Positions 47,618 through 58,043 are shown, numbered from the stretch's first letter. The stretch is DNA of 64,000 nt from Acanthacorydalis orientalis (GCA_034766995.1 CM068314.1:29702208-29766207), one strand, 5' to 3'. The notes: generated by a model from the letters alone, not told the origin. Numbers and translations are program-made.

Positions 47618-48613
47618 GGTAAAATAAAAGTTAACTCTTAACTGTCGAAAGGATCTCCGCTACGTGGACATAGAGAATTTTGTTTACATTTCAATTTATT
47701 TTCGTTTGGCATAATATTATGTGATATAAGAAATATACAGTGACTCAAATAGTATTTGTGTACCTCATTAATAATTTAATTAATTATTTTTACAAAATGA
47801 ACCTTATATTACCTCATACCATTTGAAAGTACTATTTTTATTTACCATTTGAAAAGCAAAACGAGGATGTGTACTACTAACAGAATCAATCGTGGTGGTA
47901 ATATTCAATCTATTTCTAAACCCACCACTATTTTAGATTATACGAAATATATGGGCGGGGTTGACCGAGTTGATCGTTACGTTGCGTCTTATTGCTTTTT
48001 AAGGAAGTCTTAAATGGCTGAGAAAATTGTTCTTTCGGGGGTTGGAAGTATTCGTAGTAAATGTATATATTCTGTATATAGAATCAGTAAGTATTATCAG
48101 AATGAGACACTATTAACACAGTCACAATTGTTTAAGAAATATATTCTTCAATTAAGAGGAGATTTTAGAATGAAAGTTCAATTTCAAGGCTAACGTAATA
48201 CGTCTGAAACAAAAAATCGACTTGATAGAAAGTTACATATTACTCGTTCTGGAAATAAAAAGGATTGTCAAGTATGTTCCAACAAAAAACATTAAAGACC
48301 GTAAACAAACATCTACATATTGTTCAACATGTACAGGGAATCCATCGCTGCACCTTGGGGATTGTTTCACAAAGTGCCATACTTTGCAGAATTATAAAAA
48401 TTAATTTTTATTTCAAATATATATATAGATAGATGTATATCAGTTATTTTTTTTTATATTTTCAATTAAATAAACTAGTTTTTTAAGCGTTCTTGTTGTT
48501 TTAATTACGAGTATATTAATGCTTTTTCTAAATTTGGTTTATATTCAGTCATCTTGTAGGTGGCCAGTATAAACATTTTTTTTACCATTAAAGAAGGGTA
48601 AAATAAAAGTTAA
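47618..48613 (+). mobile_element. piggyBac-like element remnant A, deleted
   Basis: A C-terminal piggyBac transposase fragment (47880-48404) is bracketed by an exact 17-bp direct repeat, GGTAAAATAAAAGTTAA, at 47618-47634 and 48597-48613. Each copy ends in TTAA, the piggyBac target. The left side continues TTAACTCTTAACTGTCG, plausible as a piggyBac end (TTAAC-YCTT type). The right side has AAGAAGGGTAAA, which may be a mutated AAGGGTTAA. The exact right boundary is therefore unsure (about 48602 or 48609). The 5' half of the transposase is absent. Confidence 0.65.
47880..48404 (+). pseudogene. piggyBac transposase C-terminal remnant A
   Basis: In shifting frames the plus strand reads TILDYTKYMGGVDRVDRYVA and SYCFLRKS, then LKWLRKLFFRGLEVFVVNVY, then LFKKYILQLRGDFRM, and finally a cysteine-rich tail: KKDCQVCSNKKH and STYCSTCTGNPSLHLGDCFT. 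This is the order of the piggyBac DDE_Tnp_1_7 C-terminal half and its zinc-binding domain (C-x2-C, C-x2-C, then the C..CF..YH region). Here the usual Tyr in the last part is Cys (CFTKCHT). The D of GGVD is the conserved catalytic-core Asp. At least three frameshifts or stops make it non-functional. The upstream two thirds, with the first Asp residues, are missing. Confidence 0.88.
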
Positions 48614-48639
48614 AGTATTCAATTCAGATATTAATAAAA

Positions 48640-48985
48640 TTAGGAGGTTGCATTAAAATCTGCTGTTTTTGTTGTTTTTTTTGAGCATTTATTTCAACAA
48701 TAAAATGTGTGAATACATTAATCAAAGTATTTGCCCTTAGAAGCTGTGACTTTTTCCAATTTTTTTGGCAGAAGTTGAATTCCGCGACGAAAGGATGGTC
48801 TGTCTTTTGAGCCAATCTATTAAGCAATTTTCGACTTCTCCGTACTTAAAGAAATGTGTATCTCTTAAAGCGTGTTGCATCGATTGTAACATATGGTAAT
48901 CACTTGAGGCCAGGTCCGGAGAATATGATGGATACGGGAGAACCTGTCATTGATGCAGTTGATGGTCATTTTTGCATCAAATTAT
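48640..48985 (-). pseudogene. Mariner transposase C-terminal fragment
   Basis: On the minus strand, from about 48955 leftward, the frame reads QVLPYPSYSPDLASSDYHML and QSMQHALRDTHFFKYGEVEN followed by CLIDWL, then decays through TSAKKIGKSH. This is the C-terminal part of a DD34D mariner, including the third catalytic Asp (SDYH). The 3' end near 48643 has TTAGGAGGTTGCATTAAAAT, similar to mariner terminal repeats. The 5' part is missing beyond 48985. The open frame at 48624-48827 is a different frame of the same DNA. It differs from the cecropia-type and GTGGGTCG-ended mariners, so it is a third mariner family here. Confidence 0.82.
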
Positions 48986-49039
48986 GCTTTTATTTTTTTA
49001 AAAAAAATAATGCACACAAAATGGCTATTTAAATTGAAA

Positions 49040-49431
49040 GGAAATATCTCTTGGTTTCGTTCGTTACCATTTCCCAAAAATATTTGATTAGAACTTCGTA
49101 GAATACATCTAAAACTGAAGCATTCTTTCCTAACCTACCGAATTTATTCCTGCTGCTTCTTCATTATCCTATACTTCTGGTTCATTATCACAATTTTGCT
49201 AGTGTCAGCCATCTGTATTTTGTTTTGATAAGAAAATATCAATTGAAATATTGCCAGTTTCTTCACTCTCTGAACTAAAAATCGTGTTATACGTTTTCGA
49301 AATCTCACAAATTTCTTTTTTTTGTCACTTGCAATACTTTTATCACTTAAAAACTTATTTTCATTTTCTTCATCATCAAATTCAATTTTTTGTTTTTTCC
49401 TCTGCATTTTGTTCGGGTAAATATTTCGCAA
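49040..49431 (-). pseudogene. piggyBac transposase N-terminal remnant B
   Basis: The longest frame (49431-49144) includes MQRKKQKIEFDDEENENKF; the start at its ninth codon is more probable than the first. In another frame SSESEETGNISIDIFLSKQN can be read, an acid- and serine-rich N-terminus typical of piggyBac transposases. Farther on, after frame changes, DVFYEVLIKYFWEM and VTNETKRYFLSI match the start of the DDE_Tnp_1_7 domain (…LIVxETNRYAxQ…). Several frameshifts; not functional. The N-terminal acidic assignment rests on composition, the ETKRYF block on family recall. Confidence 0.7.
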
Positions 49432-49619
49432 AAATAAAAACTAATTCAGCACTGATGCAATTTCAGAAATAATCACTACACAACATGTATCTAATCGATG
49501 ATACACAAAACATATGCACTTAAATTATATAAAGATTGCACGAGTCTAACTCGTGATTGACTGATAAAATGTTTTCTGCAGTTCACAAATTAGATTCATG
49601 ATTCATGTACAAGGGTTAA
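49040..49619 (-). mobile_element. piggyBac-like element remnant B (5' half)
   Basis: The right end carries TTAA (49616-49619) and, read in reverse, TTAACCCTTGTACATGAATC, a standard piggyBac-type 5' terminus. Just inside are two related imperfect repeats (CACAAATTAGATTCATGATT and CACGAGTCTAACTCGTGATT, read on the plus strand). The N-terminal coding remnant follows. The left part breaks off near 49040, next to the mariner fragment, and the 3' half of this copy is not present. It lies opposite in orientation to remnant A, so the two are probably different insertions or the products of an inversion. Confidence 0.7.
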
Positions 49620-50149
49620 GTAACGATAATCAGAGAAAATAATTAAAAATAACAATAATCATTATTTAACATTTTAATTAGAATTTTTTTGCTATAATGT
49701 GTAAAGAATGAAAATTCGTCTGTAAGATACGTCGGATATTTACTATTTTGCGTATAAAAAAGTGTAGTATTATATATTATAATGTTCATCTTGTTCGAAT
49801 TGTTGTAGACAGTTAGTACTAATCATTTTCAATTGTAAAATTCAGTTGCAATTTCAAATAATAGTTTTTGGAAAATTCACATAAATAACTAACCTCTACG
49901 TTTAGTATATTAGTGTTACTTTATAAATTAATTGATACATTAATTTATCAAATTAAAAAAGTCATCGTCTTAATATTTCATTTCTCAATTTCCTTCGCTA
50001 ATCACTTTTAATAATTGTATTATCGCAGCGAGTTTGATCTAATAAAAATGAGGACACAAATTATATTAGAAATTCCGGTACATGGTTCGCGATATCATTT
50101 CTGTCAGAATAGAATAAGCTTCTGTGAAATGGGTACCGTCTAAACAAGA

Positions 50150-50345
50150 ATCCACAACATTACAATTTTATCCAATCGCTCATCCTCCCATCATCGTGCG
50201 ATTCCGCTGAAGAGTAACGAGTTTAGGCCACCAGCCACCACAAGTAATTACTTACTATATGCGAATATTAAATAATGAAATTAGATTCGTCGATGCGATA
50301 AACCACCATCTCCGTTGATGACTTAATCTTAATGGCTAACTTTAA
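50150..50345. promoter_or_regulatory. Possible conserved regulatory element
   Basis: Higher-complexity patch between AT-rich flanks carrying AGTAATTACT (palindromic homeodomain-type), an ATGCGAATATTAAATAATGA composite POU-like site and two AACCACC/GCCACCA Runt-like words. This is a composition- and motif-based guess. Confidence 0.25.
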
Positions 50346-50349
50346 TACA

Positions 50350-50352
<3 letters not shown>

Positions 50353-50420
<68 letters not shown>
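50353..50420. repeat. (AT)n microsatellite, 68 bp
   Basis: Perfect run starting after ATGC. Confidence 0.97.
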
Positions 50421-50434
<14 letters not shown>

Positions 50435-51369
50435 CACATATATACATACATATACACACATGTATATAAATTATAAAGCGTCAAACCTTGGTGTCAAGTT
50501 TGCAGTGAGATTTTGTGATGGCTGCCTGCGAGCGTTTGTTGACAGCATTTTATTTCACGCATGCTCCTTGCATCGCCGGATGATGCTCCAGGGCTATGCG
50601 TGAACGTTGATCCGTACGTGACTTTCAGCGACTTTGTTCAGCAGATGTACATTTTAAACGTTTCGTTTAAAACACTGCAATCTTGTTTATCTTTGTAGCT
50701 TTTGTTAAGTGTAGAACGAAAAATTACATTCTCAACGTCGCTCTTATGCTATCGAACCACTACAGTGTTTTTTCTTCTAGTTCTGTTGATCTTTGCATTT
50801 ATATGTGATACTTTTGTTATTCCAAGTCTAGACATTCTTTAATGCAAATCTAGCAAACTGAATTAGCCGGTTGATAATTTAATTTATACACATTGTTTCT
50901 GTATCCATCTTATCAATAGATTCCAATTTGTAGATAGATAAGTAGATAGTGCATATTGATTTAATCTACATTAAACTGTTTTGAAATTAATGCACAATAT
51001 ATTATTGGCATCAAAATTTCACAATCTATAATTCTCGTGTAAATATCCATTGTCTTGTAAGCAATTATATAAAATACATAGTTGATGACTAATAAAAAAA
51101 ATGTAATTAATTTTAAAACCATAGAGCATACTGACTATGTCTGATGAAAATTGTAACAAGGCCTGAAAATAAAATACGCTAATATTACCTGTTTCAAAAA
51201 TGAAAAGAATCGTCTAACTTAATGTAAATATGTAAAAAGATCACTGTAACATGAAACCTAAAAAGAAGTCTTTTTATTATTTTCGAAGATCAACTGCAAT
51301 ACAAATTAATAAGGAAATAAACGTGATATTAAGTTTTATGTTTTTTTGTAAGATACAAAAAATAAATAT

Positions 51370-51406
<37 letters not shown>

Positions 51407-51437
51407 GAGTATATATATATATATATATATATACATA

Positions 51438-51529
51438 GTGGTTCAGTTTATGCTTCTACATGAAAGTATTAAAAAAAATCGGAAAAATACATTTAATATT
51501 TTCATGTGGAAGCCTAAATTGAATCATCC
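51438..51529. mobile_element. 92-bp palindromic MITE in (TA)n
   Basis: Left arm GTGGTTCAGTTTATGCTTCT (51438 on) and the right arm read in reverse, ATGATTCAATTTAGGCTTCC, match along about 36 bp, with continuing similarity into ACATGAAA-TATTA. TA lies on each side (51436-51437 and 51530-51531), and the outer flanks are (TA)n on both sides. No coding. It is probably a minimal TA-target MITE that has lost all but its termini; the family is not identified. Confidence 0.75.
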
Positions 51530-53923
51530 TATATATATATATATACACACGCGGGTGTTTGTGGATATGTGTGTATGAAATACAAAAGTCTACAATTATT
51601 GCTGTTACAAAAATTGTCAATGGGAATCATACAAGTTGTACAGGGCAAAAAACAACAGTTTTATATAAAAAAAAATATGAATTGCAATTTAAAATGTTGT
51701 ATGGTAATGAAAAAAAAATCAATCCTCAGTGGTAAAGTATGTAATTAAATCAATGATATTTTTATTGTTTTAATGTTTGTTGAATTCACATATGTGTGAT
51801 CTTCAGGCTATGCTATGTACCAGCAAAAGCTGTTGTTGAACATTAATTAATTTGTATTTTCATTGTGCGGTGTTTAGTTCCGTAATTTGTATAAATATAT
51901 ATTCAATTTGTGACATTCTCATTGTTATTTATTGACCTGTGTTATGTTGAAATGTTTGTTACTAGGATATATAGGTTTATGAATCAGTAATAGCGTCCAC
52001 GTGGCCTTATAATGTTAATGAACTCAACAGTTTCTTAGTTAAGATTTTATGTGTGTTCATTTTCGTACTGTATTTTTTAAAAAAGCGTGTTATCTCGCAG
52101 TCAACGTACATAAAAAATCCTTTAATTGAAAAAGAACATTAAAGCACTAGCAACTTTTCGTGAACAAAGTTATTGCTTAAATTTTATCCATTTGTTATTT
52201 TTTTTTGAGTAACATAAACTGGCACTCCTTTAAAATTATATCAGTAGAACCTAAATATCCAGTAGTTATCATTTAGGTCATCGGCGAGACAATTTAGATT
52301 TATAATCACATTGAACTCATTTAGTAACATGCAATCTTTATAATTCTGTTCCCTTATATGCGCTCAGCATGAGTAAAATTTTCTGTTTAAACAAATAATA
52401 ACAGTTTGGTTACAATAAGAAAAAAAGTATGGAATTGATTTCTAAATAGATGTATTATCGTAATATAACAACGTTTTATAACATTCATTACTTCAGAGTA
52501 TCAACATTATTTCATATTTTGGTGAAAGTATTTTTGGTATTTTTTTTAACAACTTATTCTTTTTATGGTTTACATTAATACCGTATTTCTAATAACTGTA
52601 TAATATTCGAGCTGTAAAGTATAAAAACATGCTGTTCTATATTTATTTTATGAAAATAAATATTTTAGAAAAATGTACGACTAAAAATAAATATCTATAT
52701 GTGATAATAAAATATATAAACTGAAATATATCCTTGATAAAAAAATAGACACTGTATTAAAAAAAAATCATCTATCGAGAAATAATAAAATTAAATATAA
52801 AATAAAATGTTCCCAATTCCGTACATTGACAATCTATTGATCAATCATCAATACATGCTTATATGTTTGGATATGTCGTATATAATTTTCCGGATTTTTA
52901 TTTACTTAGTATCATTGTTTTTTAAATTTTATTTTAGTATCTTGTCTGAATTTGAAACTGACGAATTGCTCCTGTTGATTTATAATCGAATGTTATACCA
53001 ATAAAATCTATAAATATAATGAGAAAAATATCAGTAGGGAAGACTCCATGACATTATTTTACCTCGAGATGTTATTTAAAGAATATCAGAATGTTATCGT
53101 TTCATATGACGTGACTTCAAATTAATCAACTGTCTTTTATATTAAATATTTATTCATATTGTAAGTTATTTTCTTTGAAACAATAAATTAACTTAAACAG
53201 ACGTACGTGATAAATCAGTTTAATATCTTTGTACAAAGACAGAGGTTTCACAGTTAATTAGCCATTAAAATAGATCATCTATCCTCGAATACTAATCCAG
53301 TTTAATGTAACATTTAAAAAAGTCGTCTCATTTTCGTCCGAAGGCAATTACACGTAATACATCTTTTCAAGTAACGAACATGAGCACAATGACCGTTCGC
53401 TCATTATTAAAATTAGTGCGAGTGTCAATTCATCATTTTATACAACTAAATGATATCAAATGATAATCAGAATGTATGGTATGAAAATTGTACGTGACCC
53501 GATTTATAAATTTCCACATGAAATCCAGTTTGTTGTAAAATGCATATTGGCGTTGCGACGAACGTTTCAATTAGAAAATTGTGTCATTCTGGATACTGTA
53601 CAATTTCTATTTACGTTAACGCAGTACCACACAATTGTTTATTGTTGTTGTCGTACATGTGCTGCATTAATATGTATGGAAAATGAATTGCGGTTATTAT
53701 TTGTATACAAAAACAGATTTATGCAGTCGTGATTGTTTTCGTGATGCGAAAAATTTTAAAAAAATGTCATGAAAATGAACCCTATATCTGTTTTTTTCTT
53801 TTGCATGAATGAACATGTTTCATGTTTTATATTTAGAACAGAAATGTATGCATATAGGTGTTTATTGATTTTTATTTATCTCTAACTTATGTTAAATTAT
53901 TTTCTTGAAAATTTTCTATTTAA

Positions 53924-53927
<4 letters not shown>
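51530..53927. other. Non-coding AT-rich block
   Basis: No gene supported. The 90-codon plus-strand frame at 53460-53732 is free of repeats but has no recognisable domain, and I leave it unannotated as a gene. The stretch 53190-53420 is of higher complexity and may be regulatory. Confidence 0.55.

Positions 53928-53969
<42 letters not shown>
53928..53969. repeat. (TA)n microsatellite, 42 bp
   Basis: Abuts directly the ATC-rich 3' tail of LINE copy 2. Confidence 0.96.
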
Positions 53970-53971
<2 letters not shown>

Positions 53972-54445
53972 TCATCATCATCAGCCTTTGTTAATCCACT
54001 GCTAGATGAAGGCCTCTTCCATGATTTTCCATTTTGTTCGATTCAGTGCCTCTCTTTTCCACAAATTTCCAAGAAAGTTTTTAATATCCTTATCCCATCT
54101 GTGCATGGGTCTCTTTCTGGGTCTTTTTATATTCCTTGGTTCCCAGTCAATAATTTCTCTTGTCCATCGGTTGTCCTCTCTTCTTGCGATATGTCCCGCC
54201 CATTTCCATGTCAGACTCTTTACTCTTCTTATTATATCTGTGACTCCTGTTTGTTTTCGTATCCATTCTATTCTCTTTCTATCTCCTCTTGTTATTCCCA
54301 ACATGCATCTTTCCATACTTCGTTTTGTTGTTTGGAGTCTTTGAACTATTTTGGCGTTAAGCACGCATGTTTCACTGCCGTAGGCGAGGGCCGGTAGTAT
54401 ACACTGATCAAATATTTTTTTCTTTAAACAGAGTAGGATTGTTGA
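53970..54445 (-). mobile_element. Non-LTR retrotransposon 3' end, copy 2
   Basis: The better preserved LINE copy. Its minus strand begins near 54445 with ILLCLKKKIFDQ, passes CILPALAYGSETCVLNAK and enters the open frame 54364-54002. The 3' tail is a run of four or five ATC units (complement TGATGATGATGA) directly joined to (TA)n. It is 5'-truncated, since a full LINE needs several kilobases for endonuclease and reverse transcriptase. It shares about the same extent with the copy at 34514-34975, though this one reaches slightly farther upstream. Confidence 0.87.
54002..54364 (-). pseudogene. LINE ORF2 C-terminal fragment, open
   Basis: A 120-codon open frame: it starts MLNAKIVQRLQTTKRSMERC, continues with MLGITRGDRKRIEWIRKQTG and VTDIIRRVKSLTWKWAGHIA, then REDNRWTREIIDWEPR, and ends near FLGNLWKREALNRTKWKIME. 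This is the C-terminal portion after the reverse transcriptase of insect LINE endonuclease-reverse transcriptases (ERRMLG, VTDxIxRI, WAGHxAR, RWT motifs). The first Met is internal to the real ORF; coding continues upstream as KKKIFDQCILPALAYG. No catalytic YADD motif is included. It is intact over this stretch, unlike copy 1, which suggests a younger insertion. Clade not assigned. Confidence 0.85.
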
Positions 54446-54450
54446 TTTAA

Positions 54451-54456
<6 letters not shown>

Positions 54457-54502
<46 letters not shown>
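54457..54502. repeat. (AT)n microsatellite, 46 bp
   Basis: Lies about 12 bp beyond the truncated 5' end of LINE copy 2. Confidence 0.96.
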
Positions 54503-54505
<3 letters not shown>

Positions 54506-54658
54506 AAGTCTATTATAGTAAAATCACGGGTTTAATGAATTCTCGATTATAGAGAGATAAATGTTCACAAGTTTTTTTTCGTTTATACATATTTCCATGC
54601 AAACATTCACTATTATATTGAACTGTTTTCATTTGGTTCTGATTTTTTCAAAGAAATC

Positions 54659-54712
54659 GTTAAGACGTCGGTCTCGAATATGTTTGAACACATTCGAGAC
54701 CGACGTCTTAAC
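54659..54712. repeat. 54-bp near-perfect palindrome
   Basis: Arms of 26 bp with one mismatch, separated by only 2 bp. The left arm starts GTTAAGACGTCGGTCTCGAA; the centre is ATGTT-TG-AACAC. The arms are much richer in GC than the flanks. It could extrude as a cruciform or be the core of a foldback element, but I see no target duplication around it. Confidence 0.93.
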
Positions 54713-55100
54713 ACAAAACCATCTCCAGCAGCCGGCAACGTTTGTGCAGTTATAATAAAAAATAAGTGAAACTGAAAAATATAAGAATAAGTAAACACGT
54801 TTCAGACAATTCTTATCATCTTAAAATATTTGAAAAGAAATTACTAACAAATAATAGTTTAAAAAATTATAAGGATCTGGTTCATCAGCTGAACATGATT
54901 CATGATTGCTGCCTGAGGACTGATTGATAATACTGATTTCTGCACATAGCCCACATGCTCATTCATCGGTTATACGGGTGAGATTTTGCATGAATCACAC
55001 GGTGTCATCGGTCTCAGGTGGATTAACCCATTAGATTGATTATATGGGTCATTTTTTTAAAAAAGGTAGAAAATAATTATTCTGCGCATCCCCAGATACA

Positions 55101-55171
<71 letters not shown>

Positions 55172-55387
55172 CTTTAAAGTTTAGATTTATTTGTTATTTA
55201 ATACGTATTACTTTTTAACATAATGTTTAATCATATTATAGAAATTTCTATAAAAAAATATAACATAACACAGAAGAAAATATAATCAGTTCCTCAGTGA
55301 TCGCTAAAACAGAGTTCGGTTGTAGATTTATAATTAACTTTTTTTAAAAAATGTTTGAATTTTTTTCCATTTAAAATATATCAATTG
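54713..55387. other. Non-coding spacer
   Basis: No gene supported. A higher-complexity patch at 54880-55040 contains an acidic/serine-rich minus-strand frame and TTAACCC at 55023-55029; it could be another piggyBac scrap but is not convincing. (TA)n at 55104-55168. Confidence 0.5.
55104..55168. repeat. (TA)n microsatellite, one TATG interruption
   Basis: About 65 bp in two runs. Confidence 0.96.
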
Positions 55388-56015
55388 TTAACTCTTATCG
55401 GTCGGTTTGTTTTTACTGAAAATTTCTGCTAGGTCTGAGTTTTTTTTAACAGTTTAACAGTTTTTTAACATTTGTTACTATTATCATAAATTTCAGAAAA
55501 ACAATTCATTTTTACATAAATAATTAAGGATTGTTTATTGGGTGTTTACTTCGTTATTTTTTATAATCAGATAATCTGTGATATCTTGAAATGCATTCTC
55601 CAACATGTAATCCCGAGTAGTCATCGCAAGTTTGACAAAAAAATCTAATTGGTTTTCTTCCACCAGGAACAGATCTCTTAGAACAAACCACATAATCCTT
55701 TTTCTTGCCATAGGAGTGTTGGTTTAATTCATGAAATTTTCCGTTTAATTGTTGAGAATTGGAAGTTGTAGGTGAGTGAAATTCACCAAGTTATTCTACC
55801 AAATTTTTGACAAACTGCAAATGAAGCATTAATAATTGGCTTTTATTTCTTCACAATTTTTTTATAAATGTACGCATTGGTAGCACTAACTTGCAGACCC
55901 CAAAAAATCCATACAATAAAATTCTTATTAATTAAACAAGGATGTCAAGCGGACACTCAATCAAAATAGTTGCTATTGGTTCCAGTATGGTGACATCATG
56001 ACCGATAAGGGTTAA
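55388..56015 (-). mobile_element. piggyBac deletion derivative C, 628 bp, intact ends
   Basis: Both ends carry TTAA and a matching terminus: left TTAACTCTTATCGGTCGG; right, read in reverse, TTAACCCTTATCGGTCATGA. The 15-16 bp TTAAC-CTTATCGGTC repeat is a clean piggyBac-type terminus with its TTAA target duplication. Full piggyBac elements are about 2.4 kb or longer, so more than two thirds is gone, including the N-terminal and most of the DDE domain. Sequence between the 5' end and the coding scrap is about 90-100 bp, so the subterminal region may be partly retained. Being short with intact ends, it has the form of a MITE that could be moved by a related transposase. Confidence 0.9.
55570..55940 (-). 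pseudogene. piggyBac transposase C-terminal remnant C
   Basis: Read from about 55935 leftward on the minus strand: NKNFIVWIFWGLQVSATNAY and a broken KPIINASFAVCQKF, then SQQLNGKFHELNQHSYGKKK, DYVVCSKRSVPGGRKPIRFF and CQTCDDYSGLHVGECISRYH. The last part is the piggyBac zinc-binding C-terminal domain: C-x2-C (VVCS preceded by the DY), C-x2-C (CQTC), and HVGEC...YH. At least one frameshift separates the helical part from this domain, but the final ~70 codons are open. The catalytic Asp residues are missing. The first Cys of the pair that usually precedes VVC is lost here (reads Y). Confidence 0.85.
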
Positions 56016-56317
56016 AAGAAAACAGTTCCCTTGTAATATCGAAATATGTACTATGAGGAAAACTACTAATGTGTTGGCGTTTAAAGGCACGCATCTTGTA
56101 GTTCATGCTGTTCCTTACCGCACATTTGTCTGTCAGTTACACTATTTAGTTTGTCATATTTACATTGACGTAGTAAAACGTTTTTAGTAGTAAACGATAC
56201 TACTTATATAATGTATGATACCGCATGTCCTCCAATCCTTTTGAATTTATTGCAACACTACCGCAGGAAAGTTATTGAGTTTAACCATACATATATACAT
56301 ACATACATACATACATA

Positions 56318-56366
<49 letters not shown>

Positions 56367-57420
56367 ACAATGTTGAAGTGCAGGAATAACGTGGAATAAT
56401 AAAAGATTCTACTGAACAAGGATTTCCAGTTCCCGTTCGTTCTAATTCTGCTAAGATTAAAGCGAACATCAATTTTATAACAATGTGCTTGTGCAAAGCT
56501 ACTTATTGATCAGCAACTTGACACATTATCCACTTTATGACGACCGTAGAGTTATAACAGGAAGTATTATTACGATACAAAAAATATTTATTGCTTAAAA
56601 TATTGTAATGTAACGTGTGTTATTTTTTAATTTAGAAAATATTTTATTAGTGTAATTTAAAAAAAATATTTTATTAGTAATACCTTTAAAATGTCAATTC
56701 GACTGTTCATTTTAAAATAATTTTCGATCCATCATTTTAAATAAAAATATTTATTATGTTTTATGCTACACAATACATAAGAGAAATGCTTATCTTTAGT
56801 TTATATTCATATCCGATCAAAAGGAGTTTTATTTCAATTTATTAATTATATCTATTTAATATTTCTATTTACTACTAATTATATTCTATATTTAAAAATT
56901 AAATTAAGTATAAAATAATAATATAGTACTAAACAAGAAAAAGCGTGAAGAAGGAATAATACAAGGGTATTTTTTTTATTAAAAATACATATACATAAAA
57001 CTATGTTCTTAAATATAGGTTATTCAATTACTCTGTTATGTGACTAACTGTGCAACAAATTATTTTATTCCCTTTGACCGCAATCAAATTTAGAAATTAT
57101 AACCGTAATGAATGTGCAGGAAACTATAAAAGAATGATTAGTTATGATCGATTTATAATACAAACATCAAACCATGAAACTTTGCCAAGTTTTATGTATA
57201 TGATATTTATGCATAATCGTTTGCTACGAATCAAACTACTCATTCATTTTCTTTGAGATTATAACAAAGTCTAGATTATCAGATTTTATCAAAATAAATA
57301 TAAAAAACCCGGAAAACCATTAAATAGATTGATGTATGAATGTGACAAAACATATTTCTTCTTCTGTGGAATATCGTTTCAGTTTTTTCTGTTTGTAGTA
57401 TTACAATTGTTTAGTATTAA

Positions 57421-57423
<3 letters not shown>

Positions 57424-57477
<54 letters not shown>
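57424..57477. repeat. (TA)n microsatellite, 54 bp
   Basis: Perfect run between T-rich and A-rich flanks. Confidence 0.97.
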
Positions 57478-57481
<4 letters not shown>

Positions 57482-58040
57482 CGATGTGCATGTCATTAAT
57501 ACTAGTTTTAAATTAATTCAACAGGGACTTATTTATAGAATAAACCAGTATTATCCGAAAAAAATATTTCACACATTCTGCTAATAATATTTGCAATAAT
57601 TCATAGACGTGTTGAAAATGAAAATTAAGTGAAAACCGTTGATTATTTAATAACCTACATTTTCAAGTTATATAAATATTTGATAAATCAACGTCGTGTA
57701 ATATGAATGTACAATAACAATTTTATGTGCAAATTTTCTGAATAATAATATTTATAACCTATATTAAATAAATGGAGAGTGAAGATAAATTAAAATTACA
57801 TCTAAACATTAATTTGTAATATAGTTGTATAATTTAACATTTTGAATATTTCAAAGACTTTCATCTAGTAAATCTTTATTTTTTTTTTACTTTTGTTTCT
57901 GTAATGGAAGATAAAAAAAATATAATCCATTAGTGCCGTTGCTAGAGAATTATATGAATTATTGAAAAAAATTTATAATGAAACACAATATGATATAAAT
58001 GTAGTATAAGAACATTATGATTATCTTAAGTTAATTTATA

Positions 58041-58043
<3 letters not shown>

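Larger units (their letters stand above)
49620..51437. other. Non-coding block with a possible conserved patch
   Basis: No gene supported. A long (TA)n array is at 50353-50420 and an interrupted one at 51372-51432. The patches 50150-50345 and 50480-50650 are more complex than background. The first has GCCACCAGCCACCACAAG, CAAGTAATTACTTA and TATGCGAATATTAAATAATG (POU/homeodomain-like) words; the second has a TTTGCAG acceptor-like string and short frames without recognisable content. Confidence 0.58.

Noticed and set aside
48624..48827. Minus-strand frame MLNRLAQKTDH...
   Set aside because: Wrong frame of the mariner C-terminal fragment, whose true frame is recognised by YSPDLASSDYH.
53460..53732. 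90-codon plus-strand frame without microsatellite
   Set aside because: No recognisable domain, splice or promoter signal; length is within what chance gives in 64 kb.
54840..55030. Possible further piggyBac N-terminal scrap with TTAACCC
   Set aside because: Only a short acidic/serine-rich minus-strand frame and one terminus-like word; no conserved block could be read.
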